Shown piece by piece: positions 16,476-25,568 of a DNA stretch of 56,986 nucleotides. Origin of the DNA: Shinella pollutisoli (GTDB lineage: Bacteria; Pseudomonadota; Alphaproteobacteria; Rhizobiales; Rhizobiaceae); contig NZ_JANFDG010000032.1 in NCBI RefSeq assembly GCF_024609765.1, positions 1 to 56,986 of the forward strand. Reading direction: 5' to 3'. Every line of letters starts with the position of its first letter. The stretch's first letter is position 1. The translations under genes were made by a program, and so were the position numbers. Below the pieces are notes generated by a model. That model was not told the DNA's origin, made no database searches, and saw only the letters and a program-made list of their open reading frames with translations.

Positions 16476-18140
16476 ATGACAGACACCGCGGTCGAGACCT
16501 TCGACGTCGTCATCCTCGGCGCCGGCATCAACGGCGCCGGCCTCTTCCGGGACCTCTGCCTGCAGGGGCTGACGTGCCTGATCGTCGACAAGGCCGATTA
16601 CGGCTCCGGCACGAGTGCTGCCCCTTCCCGCCTCATCCACGGCGGCATCAAGTATCTGGAGACGGGCGAGCTCGGGCTCGTCGCGCAGTCGACGCTGGAG
16701 CGCAACCTGCTGCTCCGCAACGCGCCGCACTGCGTCGAGCCGCTGCCGACCTTCATCCCCTCCTTCTCCTTCGCGAAGGGCGCCTGGGCGGCGCTGCGCA
16801 CGCTGCTCGGCTCGACCACCGCGCCGCGCAGCCGCGGCGCGCTCCTCGTCAAGATCGGCCTTGCGCTCTACGACCTCTACGGCGCGCGCCACCGGGTGAT
16901 GCCGAAGCACCGCTTCATGCTGCGCAGCGCCGCGCTCGCCGAGATGCCGGAGATCACGCCGCGCATCGTCGCCGGCGGCATCTACTACGACGCCAGGGTC
17001 AGCCGTCCGGAACGTCTCGTCTGGGAGCTGGTGAAGGACGGGCTTGACGCGAGCCCCGGCTCCCGCGCGCTCAATTTCGCGACGCTCCTCGGCCGCAAGG
17101 GAGGCATTCTCCGGATCGCCGATGCGAAGGGCGGCGAGCGGTGCGTCGAGGCGGGCGTCGTCGCCAATGCGGCGGGGCCGTGGATCGACAAGGTCAATGC
17201 GACGCTCGGCGTTCCGGGCAAGCTGATCGGCGGCACCAAGGGCTCGCATATCCTGCTCGACCACCCGGAGCTGGTGAAAAGCCTCAAGGGCCGGATGATC
17301 TATTTCGAGGCCGACGACGGGCGCATCTGCCTCGTCTACGACTATCTCGACCTGGCGCTGGTCGGCTCGACCGACATCAAGGCGGACGACCCGGACGACG
17401 TGCGCTGCGAGGAGGACGAGATCGACTATTTCCTCGCCAGCCTCCGCTCGCTCCTGCCGCGGCTTTCCTTCGGGCGCGAGCAGATCGTCTATGCCTATAG
17501 CGGCATCCGGCCGCTGCCGGCCTCCGACGCCAGCCAGCCCGGCCTCATCAGCCGCGACCATTCCGCCCCGGTAGCCGAGCCTGCCGGCGACCGCCCCTTT
17601 CCCGTCGTCTCGCTGGTCGGCGGCAAATGGACCACCTTCCGCGGCTTCGCGGAGGAGGTGGCCGACACGCTGCTTGCCCGCCTCAAGCGGCCGCGCAAGG
17701 CGAGCACGCGCATGCTGCCGATCGGCGGCGGGCGCGGCTTCCCGGCGGATGCGGCGGCGCGCCGCGCCTGGATCGCCGACCACGCGGCGAAAAGCGGCCT
17801 CGCTCCCGCGCGCGTCGAGGCCCTGCTCGGCCGCTACGGCACGACGGCCGAGCCCGTGATCGCCCATGCGGCCGCGACCGGCGATGCGCCGCTTGCCCAT
17901 CTCGACGGCTACGGCCGCGCCGAGATCGACTGGATCGCCCGCAACGAGCATGTCGAGCATCTCGCCGACATCGTCATGCGCCGCACGACGCTCGCCATCG
18001 AGGGCCGGCTGACGGCGGCCGCACTTGCCGAGATTGCCGCCATCGCCGCCTCGGCGCTCGGCTGGGACGAGGCACGGCGGGCGCAGGAAGTGGCGGCTGT
18101 CACCGAACATCTCGCCCGGTTCAACCGCGTCAGCCTGTAG
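16476..18140 (+). CDS. FAD-dependent polyol-phosphate dehydrogenase (GlpD/EryB-like)
   Basis: A 554-residue GlpD-family protein. The N-terminal FAD site is VVILGAGINGAGLFRDLCLQ, followed by GTSAAPSRLIHGGIKYLETG. IVYAYSGIRPLP and LVGGKWTTFRGFAEEVADTL mark the C-terminal half, and the DAO_C-like end is longer than in EryB. ATG 16476 is used; the in-frame upstream extension from 16422 overlaps the kinase and is not family-like. It likely oxidises the product of the neighbouring kinase or glycerol 3-phosphate. It should be a peripheral membrane flavoprotein feeding electrons to quinone. Confidence 0.88.
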   Translation: MTDTAVETFDVVILGAGINGAGLFRDLCLQGLTCLIVDKADYGSGTSAAPSRLIHGGIKYLETGELGLVAQSTLERNLLLRNAPHCVEPLPTFIPSFSFAKGAWAALRTLLGSTTAPRSRGALLVKIGLALYDLYGARHRVMPKHRFMLRSAALAEMPEITPRIVAGGIYYDARVSRPERLVWELVKDGLDASPGSRALNFATLLGRKGGILRIADAKGGERCVEAGVVANAAGPWIDKVNATLGVPGKLIGGTKGSHILLDHPELVKSLKGRMIYFEADDGRICLVYDYLDLALVGSTDIKADDPDDVRCEEDEIDYFLASLRSLLPRLSFGREQIVYAYSGIRPLPASDASQPGLISRDHSAPVAEPAGDRPFPVVSLVGGKWTTFRGFAEEVADTLLARLKRPRKASTRMLPIGGGRGFPADAAARRAWIADHAAKSGLAPARVEALLGRYGTTAEPVIAHAAATGDAPLAHLDGYGRAEIDWIARNEHVEHLADIVMRRTTLAIEGRLTAAALAEIAAIAASALGWDEARRAQEVAAVTEHLARFNRVSL

Positions 18141-18212
18141 GCGGTTTCGCCCTTTTCTTGGCCCGGGCGATGTTGCATCCTCGCGGCGAAATCTCATGCG
18201 AGGAGGAATGGA

Positions 18213-19913
18213 ATGACCAAGATCGTCGATGACCCGGAGACCTTCGCGTCGGCGGCGCTCGCCGGATTCGCGCGCGTCTACGGCCGCCATGTCCGGCTGG
18301 TGAAGGGCGGGGTCGTTCGCTCCACCGCGGTGCCGGCCGGCAAGGTCTCGGTCGTCGTCGGCGGCGGCTCCGGCCACTATCCCGCCTTCGCCGGCTATGT
18401 CGGGCCGGGCATGGCGGATGCGGCGGTCGCCGGCGAGATCTTCGCCTCGCCCTCCACGGCGGCGGTCGCCCGCGTCTGCCGCAACGCCCACCACGGCGGC
18501 GGCATCCTGCTCGGCTTCGGCAACTATGCCGGCGACGTGCTGAACTTCGGCGTCGCCGCCGAGCGGCTGCGTGCCGAGGGCATCGACGTGCGTATCCTCA
18601 CCGTCACCGACGACGTGGCGAGCGCGCCGGCCGACCAACATTTGAAGCGGCGCGGCATCGCCGGCGATTTCGTCGTCTTCAAGGTGGCGGGTGCCGCCGC
18701 GGAAGCCGGGCTTTCCCTCGACGCGGTCGAGCGCGTGACGCGGCGCGCCAATGCCCGCACCTTCTCCTTCGGCGTCGCTTTCGGCGGCTGCACGCTGCCC
18801 GGCTCCACCGAACCGCTCTTCACCGTTCCCAAGGGCACGATGGCGCTCGGCCTCGGCATCCACGGCGAGCCCGGCATCCGCGAAATGGACATCGTGCCGG
18901 CCGGTGAACTGGCGCGACTGCTCTCGGAGACGGTGCTGGCGGAGCGGCCGGCCGGCGCCCGCCGCGCCGCCGTGCTGCTCAACGGCCTCGGCGCGACCAA
19001 ATACGAGGAGCTCTTCGTGCTGTGGGGTGCCATCGCGGACCGGCTGGAGGCGGCCGGCGTCGATCTCGTGGCACCGGAGGTCGGCGAATACGTGACGAGC
19101 CTCGACATGCAGGGCTGCTCGCTCACCGTGCTCTGGCTCGACGAGGAGCTGGAAGGCCTCTGGCTCGCGCCCTGCGACACGCCGGTCTTCCGCCGCGGCG
19201 AGGCCTTCCGCACCGAGCCCGCCCCGGTGCGGGACGGCGCCGAGGACGAGGCGCCCGCCTATGGTCCCGCGTCCGACGCCTCGCGCGAAGGCGCCCGCTG
19301 CCTTGCCGGCATCCTCGGCGCGGTCGTCGCGGCGCTTGGCGAGGCGGAAGCCGAACTCGGCCGCATCGATGCGCTCGCCGGCGACGGCGACCACGGCCAG
19401 GGCATGCGCCGCGGCGCCATGGCCGCGCGCGAGGCGATCGACGATGCCGTCGCCAGGGGTGCCGGCGCGAGAAGCGCGCTGGCCGCGGCCGGCGACGCCT
19501 GGGCGGATCGCGCCGGCGGCACGTCGGGCGCGATCTGGGGCCTGCTCCTGCGCTCCTGGAGCTCCGCCTTCTCCGACGAGACGGCCTTCGGCGACGCCGA
19601 CGTCGTCCGCGGCGCCCGCGCCGCGCTCGACGACGTCATGCGGCTCGGCGGCGCCAGGCCCGGCGACAAGACGCTGGTCGACGCCTTCGTTCCCTTCGTG
19701 GAGGCGCTGGAGGCGGCGGCCGGCGGCGGCCGGTCCCTGCAGGAGGCCTGGCGGCAGGCGAGCGACGTCTGCGAGGCGGCCGCCCGGGCGACCGCGCCGC
19801 TGACGCCGAAGCTCGGCCGCGCCCGCCCGCTGGCGGAGCGCAGCATCGGCCATCCCGACGCCGGCGCCGTCTCACTGGCATTGATTGCGCAAACGATCGC
19901 CGGCAGGCTTTGA
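18213..19913 (+). CDS. Fused dihydroxyacetone-type kinase (DhaK-DhaL)
   Basis: A 566-residue ATP-dependent kinase. The DhaK domain (about 1-330) has VVGGGSGHYPAFAGYVGPGM, GNYAGDVLNF, and GLGIHGEPGIRE with the histidine that binds the ketose covalently. The DhaL domain (about 360-566) has ALAGDGDHGQGM with the Mg-ATP aspartates and DRAGGTSGAIWG. Family members phosphorylate dihydroxyacetone, glyceraldehyde or erythrulose (for example the mycobacterial erythrulose kinases). Its place beside ery genes makes a C3 or C4 ketose the likely substrate. AGGAGGA precedes the ATG. It is convergent with treY, only 6 bases away. Confidence 0.9.
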   Translation: MTKIVDDPETFASAALAGFARVYGRHVRLVKGGVVRSTAVPAGKVSVVVGGGSGHYPAFAGYVGPGMADAAVAGEIFASPSTAAVARVCRNAHHGGGILLGFGNYAGDVLNFGVAAERLRAEGIDVRILTVTDDVASAPADQHLKRRGIAGDFVVFKVAGAAAEAGLSLDAVERVTRRANARTFSFGVAFGGCTLPGSTEPLFTVPKGTMALGLGIHGEPGIREMDIVPAGELARLLSETVLAERPAGARRAAVLLNGLGATKYEELFVLWGAIADRLEAAGVDLVAPEVGEYVTSLDMQGCSLTVLWLDEELEGLWLAPCDTPVFRRGEAFRTEPAPVRDGAEDEAPAYGPASDASREGARCLAGILGAVVAALGEAEAELGRIDALAGDGDHGQGMRRGAMAAREAIDDAVARGAGARSALAAAGDAWADRAGGTSGAIWGLLLRSWSSAFSDETAFGDADVVRGARAALDDVMRLGGARPGDKTLVDAFVPFVEALEAAAGGGRSLQEAWRQASDVCEAAARATAPLTPKLGRARPLAERSIGHPDAGAVSLALIAQTIAGRL

Positions 19914-19919
19914 CGAGGC

Positions 19920-22376
19920 TCAGGCCTCTGCCGAAAGATAGACGGCAAGCGGCTCCGCGGTGAAGGTCGCCGCGGTCCGGCCTGCCTGCCCGTCGAGGAG
20001 GTTCGTCACCGCACGGTCCGCGAAGGCGGCGGGCAGGGGGAGCTTTATCCCGGCCGGCAGGGTGCGCGCGTAGGTGAGGCGGGGGACGACGGCGATCGCG
20101 AAGGCGGCCGGCGTGCCGCGCAGGAAGGCGAGCGCATGCCGGTCGGTGTCGAGCGGCAGGTAGGGCCCGTCGAACAGGCCGGGCGGCGCGCCGCGCCGGG
20201 CATGCAGCAGCGTGGCCGCCAGCCATTGCTTGTGGTCGCGGAAGCTCGTGCGGCCGAACGGCGGTTTTTCGCGCGGGACGACGAGCGCGTCGGGATCGAT
20301 GGCGGCGCGGTTGTCGGGATCGACGAGCGAGAAATCGCAGCGCTCGCTGCCCTGGTAGAGGTCGGGAATGCCGGGTGCGGTGAGCTTGAGGACGAGCTGC
20401 GCCAGCGCGTTCGTCATGCCCGCCTCGATGAAGGGGGAGAGCGTCTCCTCGAAGTCCGCGCAAAAATCCGCGTCAGCGAGAAGGTCGTCGGCGAAGCCCA
20501 CGACCTTGCGCTCGTAGTCGACGTCCGGCCGCGTCCAGTCGGTGGCAAGCTTCGCCTCGCGCAGCGCCTTCTCCATGTAGCCGCGCATCCGCGTGCCGAG
20601 GAGGTCGCCGGTCGAGCGGCCGGCAAGCCCCTCGACCGGCCAGATTCCGGCGAGCGCCTGGTAGACGAGCCATTCGACCGCCGGCTCCGGCACGGGGCCG
20701 TTCCCGTGGTCGCGGCGGCGCGGCGCGTTGCCGGCCTGCCAGCGGCGCACCGCCGAGATCCAGGTCTCGGGCGCCTCGCTCAGGGCGTAGAGCCGCGCCC
20801 GCGCGTCCTCGCCGCGCTTGGTGTCGTGGGTGGAGGTGGCGGAGAGGCCGCGCGGCATCCGCTCCGCGCGCGCCCGCATCGCCGCATGGAAGGCGGCCAC
20901 GCCCTCCGTCGGCCGGCCGGGATCGCCGCCGACCTCGTTCAAGGCGATGAAGGCGTTTTCCCGGTAGAACAGCGTGTCCTCCAGCGCCTTCGCCATGATC
21001 GGGCCGCTCAGCTGCTGGAAGCGCGCCCGGAAGGTCCCGGCGCCCGGCGTGTCGAGAAGCAGGCGGGAAAGGATGTCCAGCGCCCCGTGGACCGCTGCGT
21101 CGTCCGTATCGCGCTTCGCCTCCGCGCAGACGGCGCGTACCCGCTCGCGGTCCTGCGCATCGGCGCCCTCCGCCGTCGCATAGGTGCGGTAGATCGGCAG
21201 GGCGACGATGAAGGCGCGGATCGCCTCGGCGAGGGTCTCCCGCGCGATGCCGCCGCCCGCGAGCTTCATGGCGAGGCCGGTGACATAGGCCGTCTCGCCG
21301 GCGAAATTCTCCGTCAGCATCTTCCGCTTGGCGGCGCGCCGCGCCGCCTCGTAGCTGTCGCCCTGGCCGGCCGGGCGGAGCGGTGAAAAGGCCCGCATGA
21401 GCCGGCCGCCCTCGCGCTCGTCCACCAGGGCCTCGCTGAGCGCGGCGATGAACTCGTAGCCCGTCGTGCCCTCCACCGGCCAGCCCGCCGGCAACGCCTC
21501 GTCCTTTTCGAGGATCTTCTCCACGACGATGTAGACCTCGGGGCCGACGGCCGCGCGCAGACGGTCGAGATAGGCGCGCGGGTCGGCGAGGCCGTCGACA
21601 TGGTCGATCCTGAGCCCGTCGACCGTTCCGTCCTCGACAAGATCGAGGACGAGGCGGTGCGCATCGGAAAAGACGGTCTCGTCCTCGGCGCGCAGGCCGA
21701 CGAGGCCGGTGATCTCGAAGAAGCGGCGATAGCTCAGATGCCGGGCCGCCGTCGTCCACTCCGTCAGCCGCCACGGCTGGGCATCGTGGATCGCGGCAAG
21801 CCGTGCGCGGTCCCTGGAGATCGCCGCGAGGGCCTCGGCATCCGTCGCGTCGCCCGCGAGCGCATGCGTGCGCGGATGAAGCGGGAAGAAGTGCTCGTAA
21901 TAATTGAGCGCGAGGTCGCCGTGGCGGGGATCGAGCGCGAGGGCGATGGTGCCTTCCGTAAGCTCGTGGTCGAAATCGTGGCCGAGGAAGGGAAGCGTCA
22001 GGCGCTCGGACCAGTCGATGTCGAAATAGCGGGCGTAGGGGCTTTCCTCCCCCAGCGCGACGACGCTGCGCCACCAGGGATTTTCGAGGCTCGCGGCCAT
22101 GTGGTTGGGCACGATGTCGAGGATGAGGCCGAGTCCACGGACATGGAGTGCCTCGGCGAACCGCCGCAGGCCGTCGAGGCCGCCGATCGCCGGATCGATC
22201 TCGTTCGGCCGCGTGACGTCGTAGCCGTGGGTGGAGCCGGTGACGGCCGTCGCCACGGGGGAGGCATAGAGATGGCTGATGCCGAGATCGGCGAGATAGG
22301 GCACGAGCCGGCACGCCCTGTCGAAATCCATGCCGTTGCGGAATTGCAGGCGGTAGGTCGCGCTGGGAAATTTCAT
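19920..22376 (-). CDS. treY: Malto-oligosyltrehalose synthase TreY
   Basis: An 818-residue GH13 enzyme that converts the reducing end of maltodextrins to a trehalosyl unit, the first step of the TreY-TreZ route. Visible are ATYRLQFRNGMDFDRACRLV at the N-terminus, YASPVATAVTGSTHGYDV, LILDIVPNHMA, GLRIDHVDGLADPRAYL with the nucleophile region, and STHDTKRGEDARAR. The frame stays open far upstream to 24251, but that part overlaps the PLD gene and is not TreY-like. An alternative ATG at 22391 adds five residues. treZ is not in the window. Confidence 0.93.
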   Translation of the reverse strand: MKFPSATYRLQFRNGMDFDRACRLVPYLADLGISHLYASPVATAVTGSTHGYDVTRPNEIDPAIGGLDGLRRFAEALHVRGLGLILDIVPNHMAASLENPWWRSVVALGEESPYARYFDIDWSERLTLPFLGHDFDHELTEGTIALALDPRHGDLALNYYEHFFPLHPRTHALAGDATDAEALAAISRDRARLAAIHDAQPWRLTEWTTAARHLSYRRFFEITGLVGLRAEDETVFSDAHRLVLDLVEDGTVDGLRIDHVDGLADPRAYLDRLRAAVGPEVYIVVEKILEKDEALPAGWPVEGTTGYEFIAALSEALVDEREGGRLMRAFSPLRPAGQGDSYEAARRAAKRKMLTENFAGETAYVTGLAMKLAGGGIARETLAEAIRAFIVALPIYRTYATAEGADAQDRERVRAVCAEAKRDTDDAAVHGALDILSRLLLDTPGAGTFRARFQQLSGPIMAKALEDTLFYRENAFIALNEVGGDPGRPTEGVAAFHAAMRARAERMPRGLSATSTHDTKRGEDARARLYALSEAPETWISAVRRWQAGNAPRRRDHGNGPVPEPAVEWLVYQALAGIWPVEGLAGRSTGDLLGTRMRGYMEKALREAKLATDWTRPDVDYERKVVGFADDLLADADFCADFEETLSPFIEAGMTNALAQLVLKLTAPGIPDLYQGSERCDFSLVDPDNRAAIDPDALVVPREKPPFGRTSFRDHKQWLAATLLHARRGAPPGLFDGPYLPLDTDRHALAFLRGTPAAFAIAVVPRLTYARTLPAGIKLPLPAAFADRAVTNLLDGQAGRTAATFTAEPLAVYLSAEA

Positions 22377-22514
22377 GGGAAAGGCGGGCATCCGGTTGCT
22401 GTCGGCGGACCAACGCCGCTTTCCCGTCTTTGGTTCCGCGCACGGGAACCAATCGGGCGCCCGCGGATTTCCTCGCAGAACGTCCCGTCCACAGACCATC
22501 AAGGCAGGCACGCA

Positions 22515-24041
22515 GTGAAGAACGAAGGCTCCTGGCCCCATGCCCCCGATGGCGGGGCCTATCTCTCCATCGTCCGCCCGGGCCGCAATGCCTGGCGGGT
22601 GGCGAATGCCGACCGCGTGGGCTTCCTCGTCGACGGGCAGGCCTATTTCCGCGCGCTGGAGGCAGCGTTCGCCGAGGCGCGCCGCGAGATCTGGATCGTC
22701 GGATGGGACTTCAACCCGGATATCCGGCTCCGCCCGGAGGATCCGGCCTCGCCGACGCTCGGGGAGACGCTGCTCCGCCTGGTGCAGTCGCGCCCGGAGC
22801 TGACGATCCGCGTCCTCATCTGGGCGATGGGGCCGGTCTATTCCGGCAAGTCGCTGGCGATGTTCCGCAAGCGCTACTGGTCCTCCCATCCCCGCATCCT
22901 GCTCGCCTTCGACAGCGGACATCCGCTGCGCGCGTCGCATCATCAGAAGTTCGTGGTGGTGGACGACCGCGTCGCCTTCGTCGGCGGCATCGATCTCACC
23001 GCCAAGCGCTGGGACACGAGCGACCATGCGGCAGACGACCCGCGGCGGACGAAGCCGTCCGGCCGGTCCTACGGGCCGGTGCACGACGTCCAGCTCGCGC
23101 TGGAAGGCGAGGCGGCACGGCTCGTGGGCGCCGTCGGCCGGCACCGCTGGGCTCTTGCCACCGGCGTGGACGTCCCGGCCTGCGATACGCCGGGCACCGT
23201 CGGCCTCAACGAGGCCGATCTTGCGCAAAGCCACGTCGCCTTCGCCCGCACGGAGCCGGCCTTCCGCGGGCGGGAAGGCGCGTCGGAGGCGATCGAGCTG
23301 ACGCTTTCCGCCCTTAATGCGGCGCGCCGGCACATCTATATCGAGACCCAGTATTTCGCCTCGCAGCGGGTCTGCCGCCTGCTCTGCGAGCGGCTCGCCG
23401 AGCCGAACGGGCCGGAGGTGGTGGTCGTGACGACGCTCAGCGCACACGGCACGATCGAGCGGCTGGTGCTCGGCGCCAACCGCGACCGCTTCCTGCGGCG
23501 CCTCGCGCGGGCGGACCGGCACGGCCGCCTGCGTGCCTTCTATCCCGTCGTGCCGACCGCGGACGGCGGCGAACGGGAGATCAACGTCCATTCCAAGCTG
23601 ATCGTCGTCGACGACGCCTTCGTGCGGATCGGCTCGGCCAACCTCAACCACCGCAGCGAAGGGCTCGACACCGAGCTCGACGCCGCCATCGAGGCGCGCC
23701 GCCCGCAGGAGAGGCAGGCGATCCGCCGGCTGCGGGACCGCCTGCTCGCCGAGCATCTCGGCACCGTGCCGGACTCCTTCACCGCCGCGGTGAACGCGGA
23801 AGGATCGCTGGTCGCCGCCGTGGATGCGCTGAACGGCGGGGCGAGGGGGCTCAGGCCCTTTCCCGAGGCTGCCGGCAAGGGGGCGGTGGAGGCGGTGCCC
23901 GGAACCGGGATCGTCGATCCCGTCGCGCCCTGGTGGCCGCTGCCGGCCTGGGCGGAGGCGGCGGCGGCACTGCTGCGCGCGCCCTTCGCCGCTATCCCGA
24001 CGCCTGCGAGCCGGCAGGCTGGTGACCGCGGACGGCGATGA
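22515..24041 (+). CDS. Phospholipase D-like protein with two HKD motifs
   Basis: A 508-residue protein of the PLD superfamily. Both catalytic motifs are visible: HHQKFVVVDD near residue 140, and HSKLIVVDDAFVRIGSANLN near residue 360, each fitting HxKxxxxD. Such proteins hydrolyse or transfer phosphatidyl groups; a cardiolipin-synthase-like activity is also possible. There is no clear signal peptide. A GTG start at 22515 is chosen with AAGG upstream; the longer open frame belongs to the antisense side of treY. It overlaps the next gene by ATGA, so the two are translationally coupled. A weak hydrophobic patch occurs near the C-terminus. Confidence 0.85.
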   Translation: MKNEGSWPHAPDGGAYLSIVRPGRNAWRVANADRVGFLVDGQAYFRALEAAFAEARREIWIVGWDFNPDIRLRPEDPASPTLGETLLRLVQSRPELTIRVLIWAMGPVYSGKSLAMFRKRYWSSHPRILLAFDSGHPLRASHHQKFVVVDDRVAFVGGIDLTAKRWDTSDHAADDPRRTKPSGRSYGPVHDVQLALEGEAARLVGAVGRHRWALATGVDVPACDTPGTVGLNEADLAQSHVAFARTEPAFRGREGASEAIELTLSALNAARRHIYIETQYFASQRVCRLLCERLAEPNGPEVVVVTTLSAHGTIERLVLGANRDRFLRRLARADRHGRLRAFYPVVPTADGGEREINVHSKLIVVDDAFVRIGSANLNHRSEGLDTELDAAIEARRPQERQAIRRLRDRLLAEHLGTVPDSFTAAVNAEGSLVAAVDALNGGARGLRPFPEAAGKGAVEAVPGTGIVDPVAPWWPLPAWAEAAAALLRAPFAAIPTPASRQAGDRGRR

Positions 24042-24757
24042 ACCTCCGCATTGCGACCTACAACGTGCACAGCTGCTTCGGCACCGACCGCCGGCTAGAC
24101 CCGGCCCGCATCGCAGGCGTGATCGCCGAATGCGAGGCGGATATCGTCGCGCTGCAGGAGGTGGACGTGGCGCGCGCCCGCAGCGGCGGCATCGACCAGG
24201 CGCAGGCGATCGCCACGCATCTGGAGATGATCTCGCACTTCCACCCGGCATTGCATCTGGAGGAGGAGCGCTACGGCGACGCGTTGCTGACGGCGCTGCC
24301 CACGCGCCTCGTCAAGGCCGGCGTGCTGCCCTCGCGCGGCGAGCCGCGCGGGGCGCTGTGGGTCGAGGTCACGTTGCCGGCGGCGCGCCTGCAGGTCTTC
24401 GTCACCCACCTCGGCCTGTCGGGGGCGGACCGCGCCCGGCAGGCGGAGGCGCTGCTGGGACCCGGCTGGCTCGGTGCGGACATGCCGGACGATGCGCGCA
24501 TCGTGCTGGTGGGCGATCTCAACGCGGTCGGCCGCTCTGCCTGCTACCGGCTCCTCACCCGCCGCCTGCGGGACGCGCAGATGGCGGCGGGCGGCGTGCC
24601 GAAGGCGACCTTTCCCTCGCGCCTGCCGCTCCTGCGCATCGACCATGTCCTCGTCGGCGACGGCATCCGCGTGGCGCGCGCCTGGGTGCACGACACGCCC
24701 GCCGCCCGCCGCGCCTCCGATCACCTGCCGCTGTGCGCCGATCTCGAAATCGTCTAA
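24038..24757 (+). CDS. Endonuclease/exonuclease/phosphatase (EEP) family protein
   Basis: A 239-residue EEP-fold phosphoesterase. RIATYNVHSCFG supplies the N-terminal Asn, DIVALQEVD the metal-binding Glu, FVTHLGLS a His, VLVGDLNAVG the Asp-x-Asn, RIDHVLV a further Asp-His, and ASDHLPLCADLEI the final Asp-His. The full set suggests an active Mg-dependent hydrolase on nucleic acid or phospholipid. Coupling to the PLD-like gene by ATGA points to a shared task, perhaps lipid head-group processing. The substrate is unknown. Confidence 0.87.
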   Translation: MNLRIATYNVHSCFGTDRRLDPARIAGVIAECEADIVALQEVDVARARSGGIDQAQAIATHLEMISHFHPALHLEEERYGDALLTALPTRLVKAGVLPSRGEPRGALWVEVTLPAARLQVFVTHLGLSGADRARQAEALLGPGWLGADMPDDARIVLVGDLNAVGRSACYRLLTRRLRDAQMAAGGVPKATFPSRLPLLRIDHVLVGDGIRVARAWVHDTPAARRASDHLPLCADLEIV

Positions 24758-24770
24758 CTATGGTCGGCCG

Positions 24771-25466
24771 ATGGTGGCCAGCTCGGAGGATGCGGTGCGC
24801 GGTCTCGATTTCAGCTCCTGGCAGAACCTGATCCTGACCCTGATCGGGCTCGCCGTCTTCACGCTGATCAGCATGGGCATCCGGCTCATCATGATGTTCA
24901 CCATCCAGCAGCGCCGCGAGCGGGCGAACCGGCAGATCAACGAGCGCCTGAAGACGCTGATCGCCGCCTACAAGGTGCTGGGCGGCTCCTTCACGGGAAG
25001 CCTGCTGGTGGACCCGACCCATCTCGGCGACCTGCGCCGGCGGCAGGCCGATCCGGCCGAGGAGGCGCTGTCCGGCTCGGACCGCGCCCGGCGCATCCGC
25101 GATGCCGTCGAGGCCGCCTTGTCGGATATCGTCCTGCTCGGCACCGAGGAGCAGGTGCGGCTCGCCGAGAAGGCGGCGCGCGAGCTGGTCGCCGGCCGCC
25201 CGGTCGAGACGGGCGATCTCGTGGTGTCGCTGCGCGACTTCATCCGCGATGCGCTCGACCTCGATCCCGTGCCGGGCGATCTCGACATTCCGCGGCAGGG
25301 ACCTGCCCGGCCTTCCGGCTCCGGCGGCGGCGGCCGCAACCGTGCCGAGGGCGGAGGCCGGAGCGGCGGTGGCGGCGGCATGGGAACGGGAGGCGGCATG
25401 GGCGGCGGCGGAACGGGCCTCGGCGAGGCCGAGACGGACCAGCCGGCGCAGGGCTCGGTGCGCTAG
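24771..25466 (+). CDS. Single-pass membrane protein with Gly-rich tail, unknown function
   Basis: A 231-residue protein I do not recognise. One transmembrane helix (LILTLIGLAVFTLISMGIRL, about 19-38) is followed by a charged, possibly coiled region (QQRRERANRQINERLKTLIA) and a long helical middle. A low-complexity glycine tail with repeated GGG and GGGMG units occupies the last 60 residues. It starts 13 bases after the EEP gene and may share its operon. ATG 24771 is chosen; GTG 24774 is also possible. Its TAG stop is the first part of a rhizobial repeat. Confidence 0.72.
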   Translation: MVASSEDAVRGLDFSSWQNLILTLIGLAVFTLISMGIRLIMMFTIQQRRERANRQINERLKTLIAAYKVLGGSFTGSLLVDPTHLGDLRRRQADPAEEALSGSDRARRIRDAVEAALSDIVLLGTEEQVRLAEKAARELVAGRPVETGDLVVSLRDFIRDALDLDPVPGDLDIPRQGPARPSGSGGGGRNRAEGGGRSGGGGGMGTGGGMGGGGTGLGEAETDQPAQGSVR

Positions 25467-25568
25467 AGCAATTCCAGCAAAAGTGTGCAGCGGTTTTGCG
25501 TCCGGAATTGCGTGAAAACAAAAGGATAGAGCGTTTTCGCGATTCGGAGAAAAGCGGAAATGCTCTAG
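25463..25568. repeat. Dispersed rhizobial intergenic repeat
   Basis: A 106-bp AT-richer element bounded by imperfect inverted ends: CTAGAGCAATTCC at the left and GGAAATGCTCTAG at the right. Inside are GTTTTGCGTCCGGAATTGCG and GCGTTTTCGCGATTCGGAG. This type of sequence is familiar from many Rhizobium and Sinorhizobium intergenic regions. Here it supplies the stop codons of both flanking convergent genes. Confidence 0.7.

Noticed and set aside
16380-19853. A 1157-codon minus-strand open frame
   Set aside because: It is the GC-driven shadow of the FAD dehydrogenase and DhaK-DhaL genes; its translation is low-complexity and Arg/Gly-rich without domains.
22377-24251. Very long minus-strand frame extending TreY by over 600 residues
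   Set aside because: It is antisense to the PLD-like and EEP genes, which have full catalytic motifs; TreY homology begins at the ATG near 22376.
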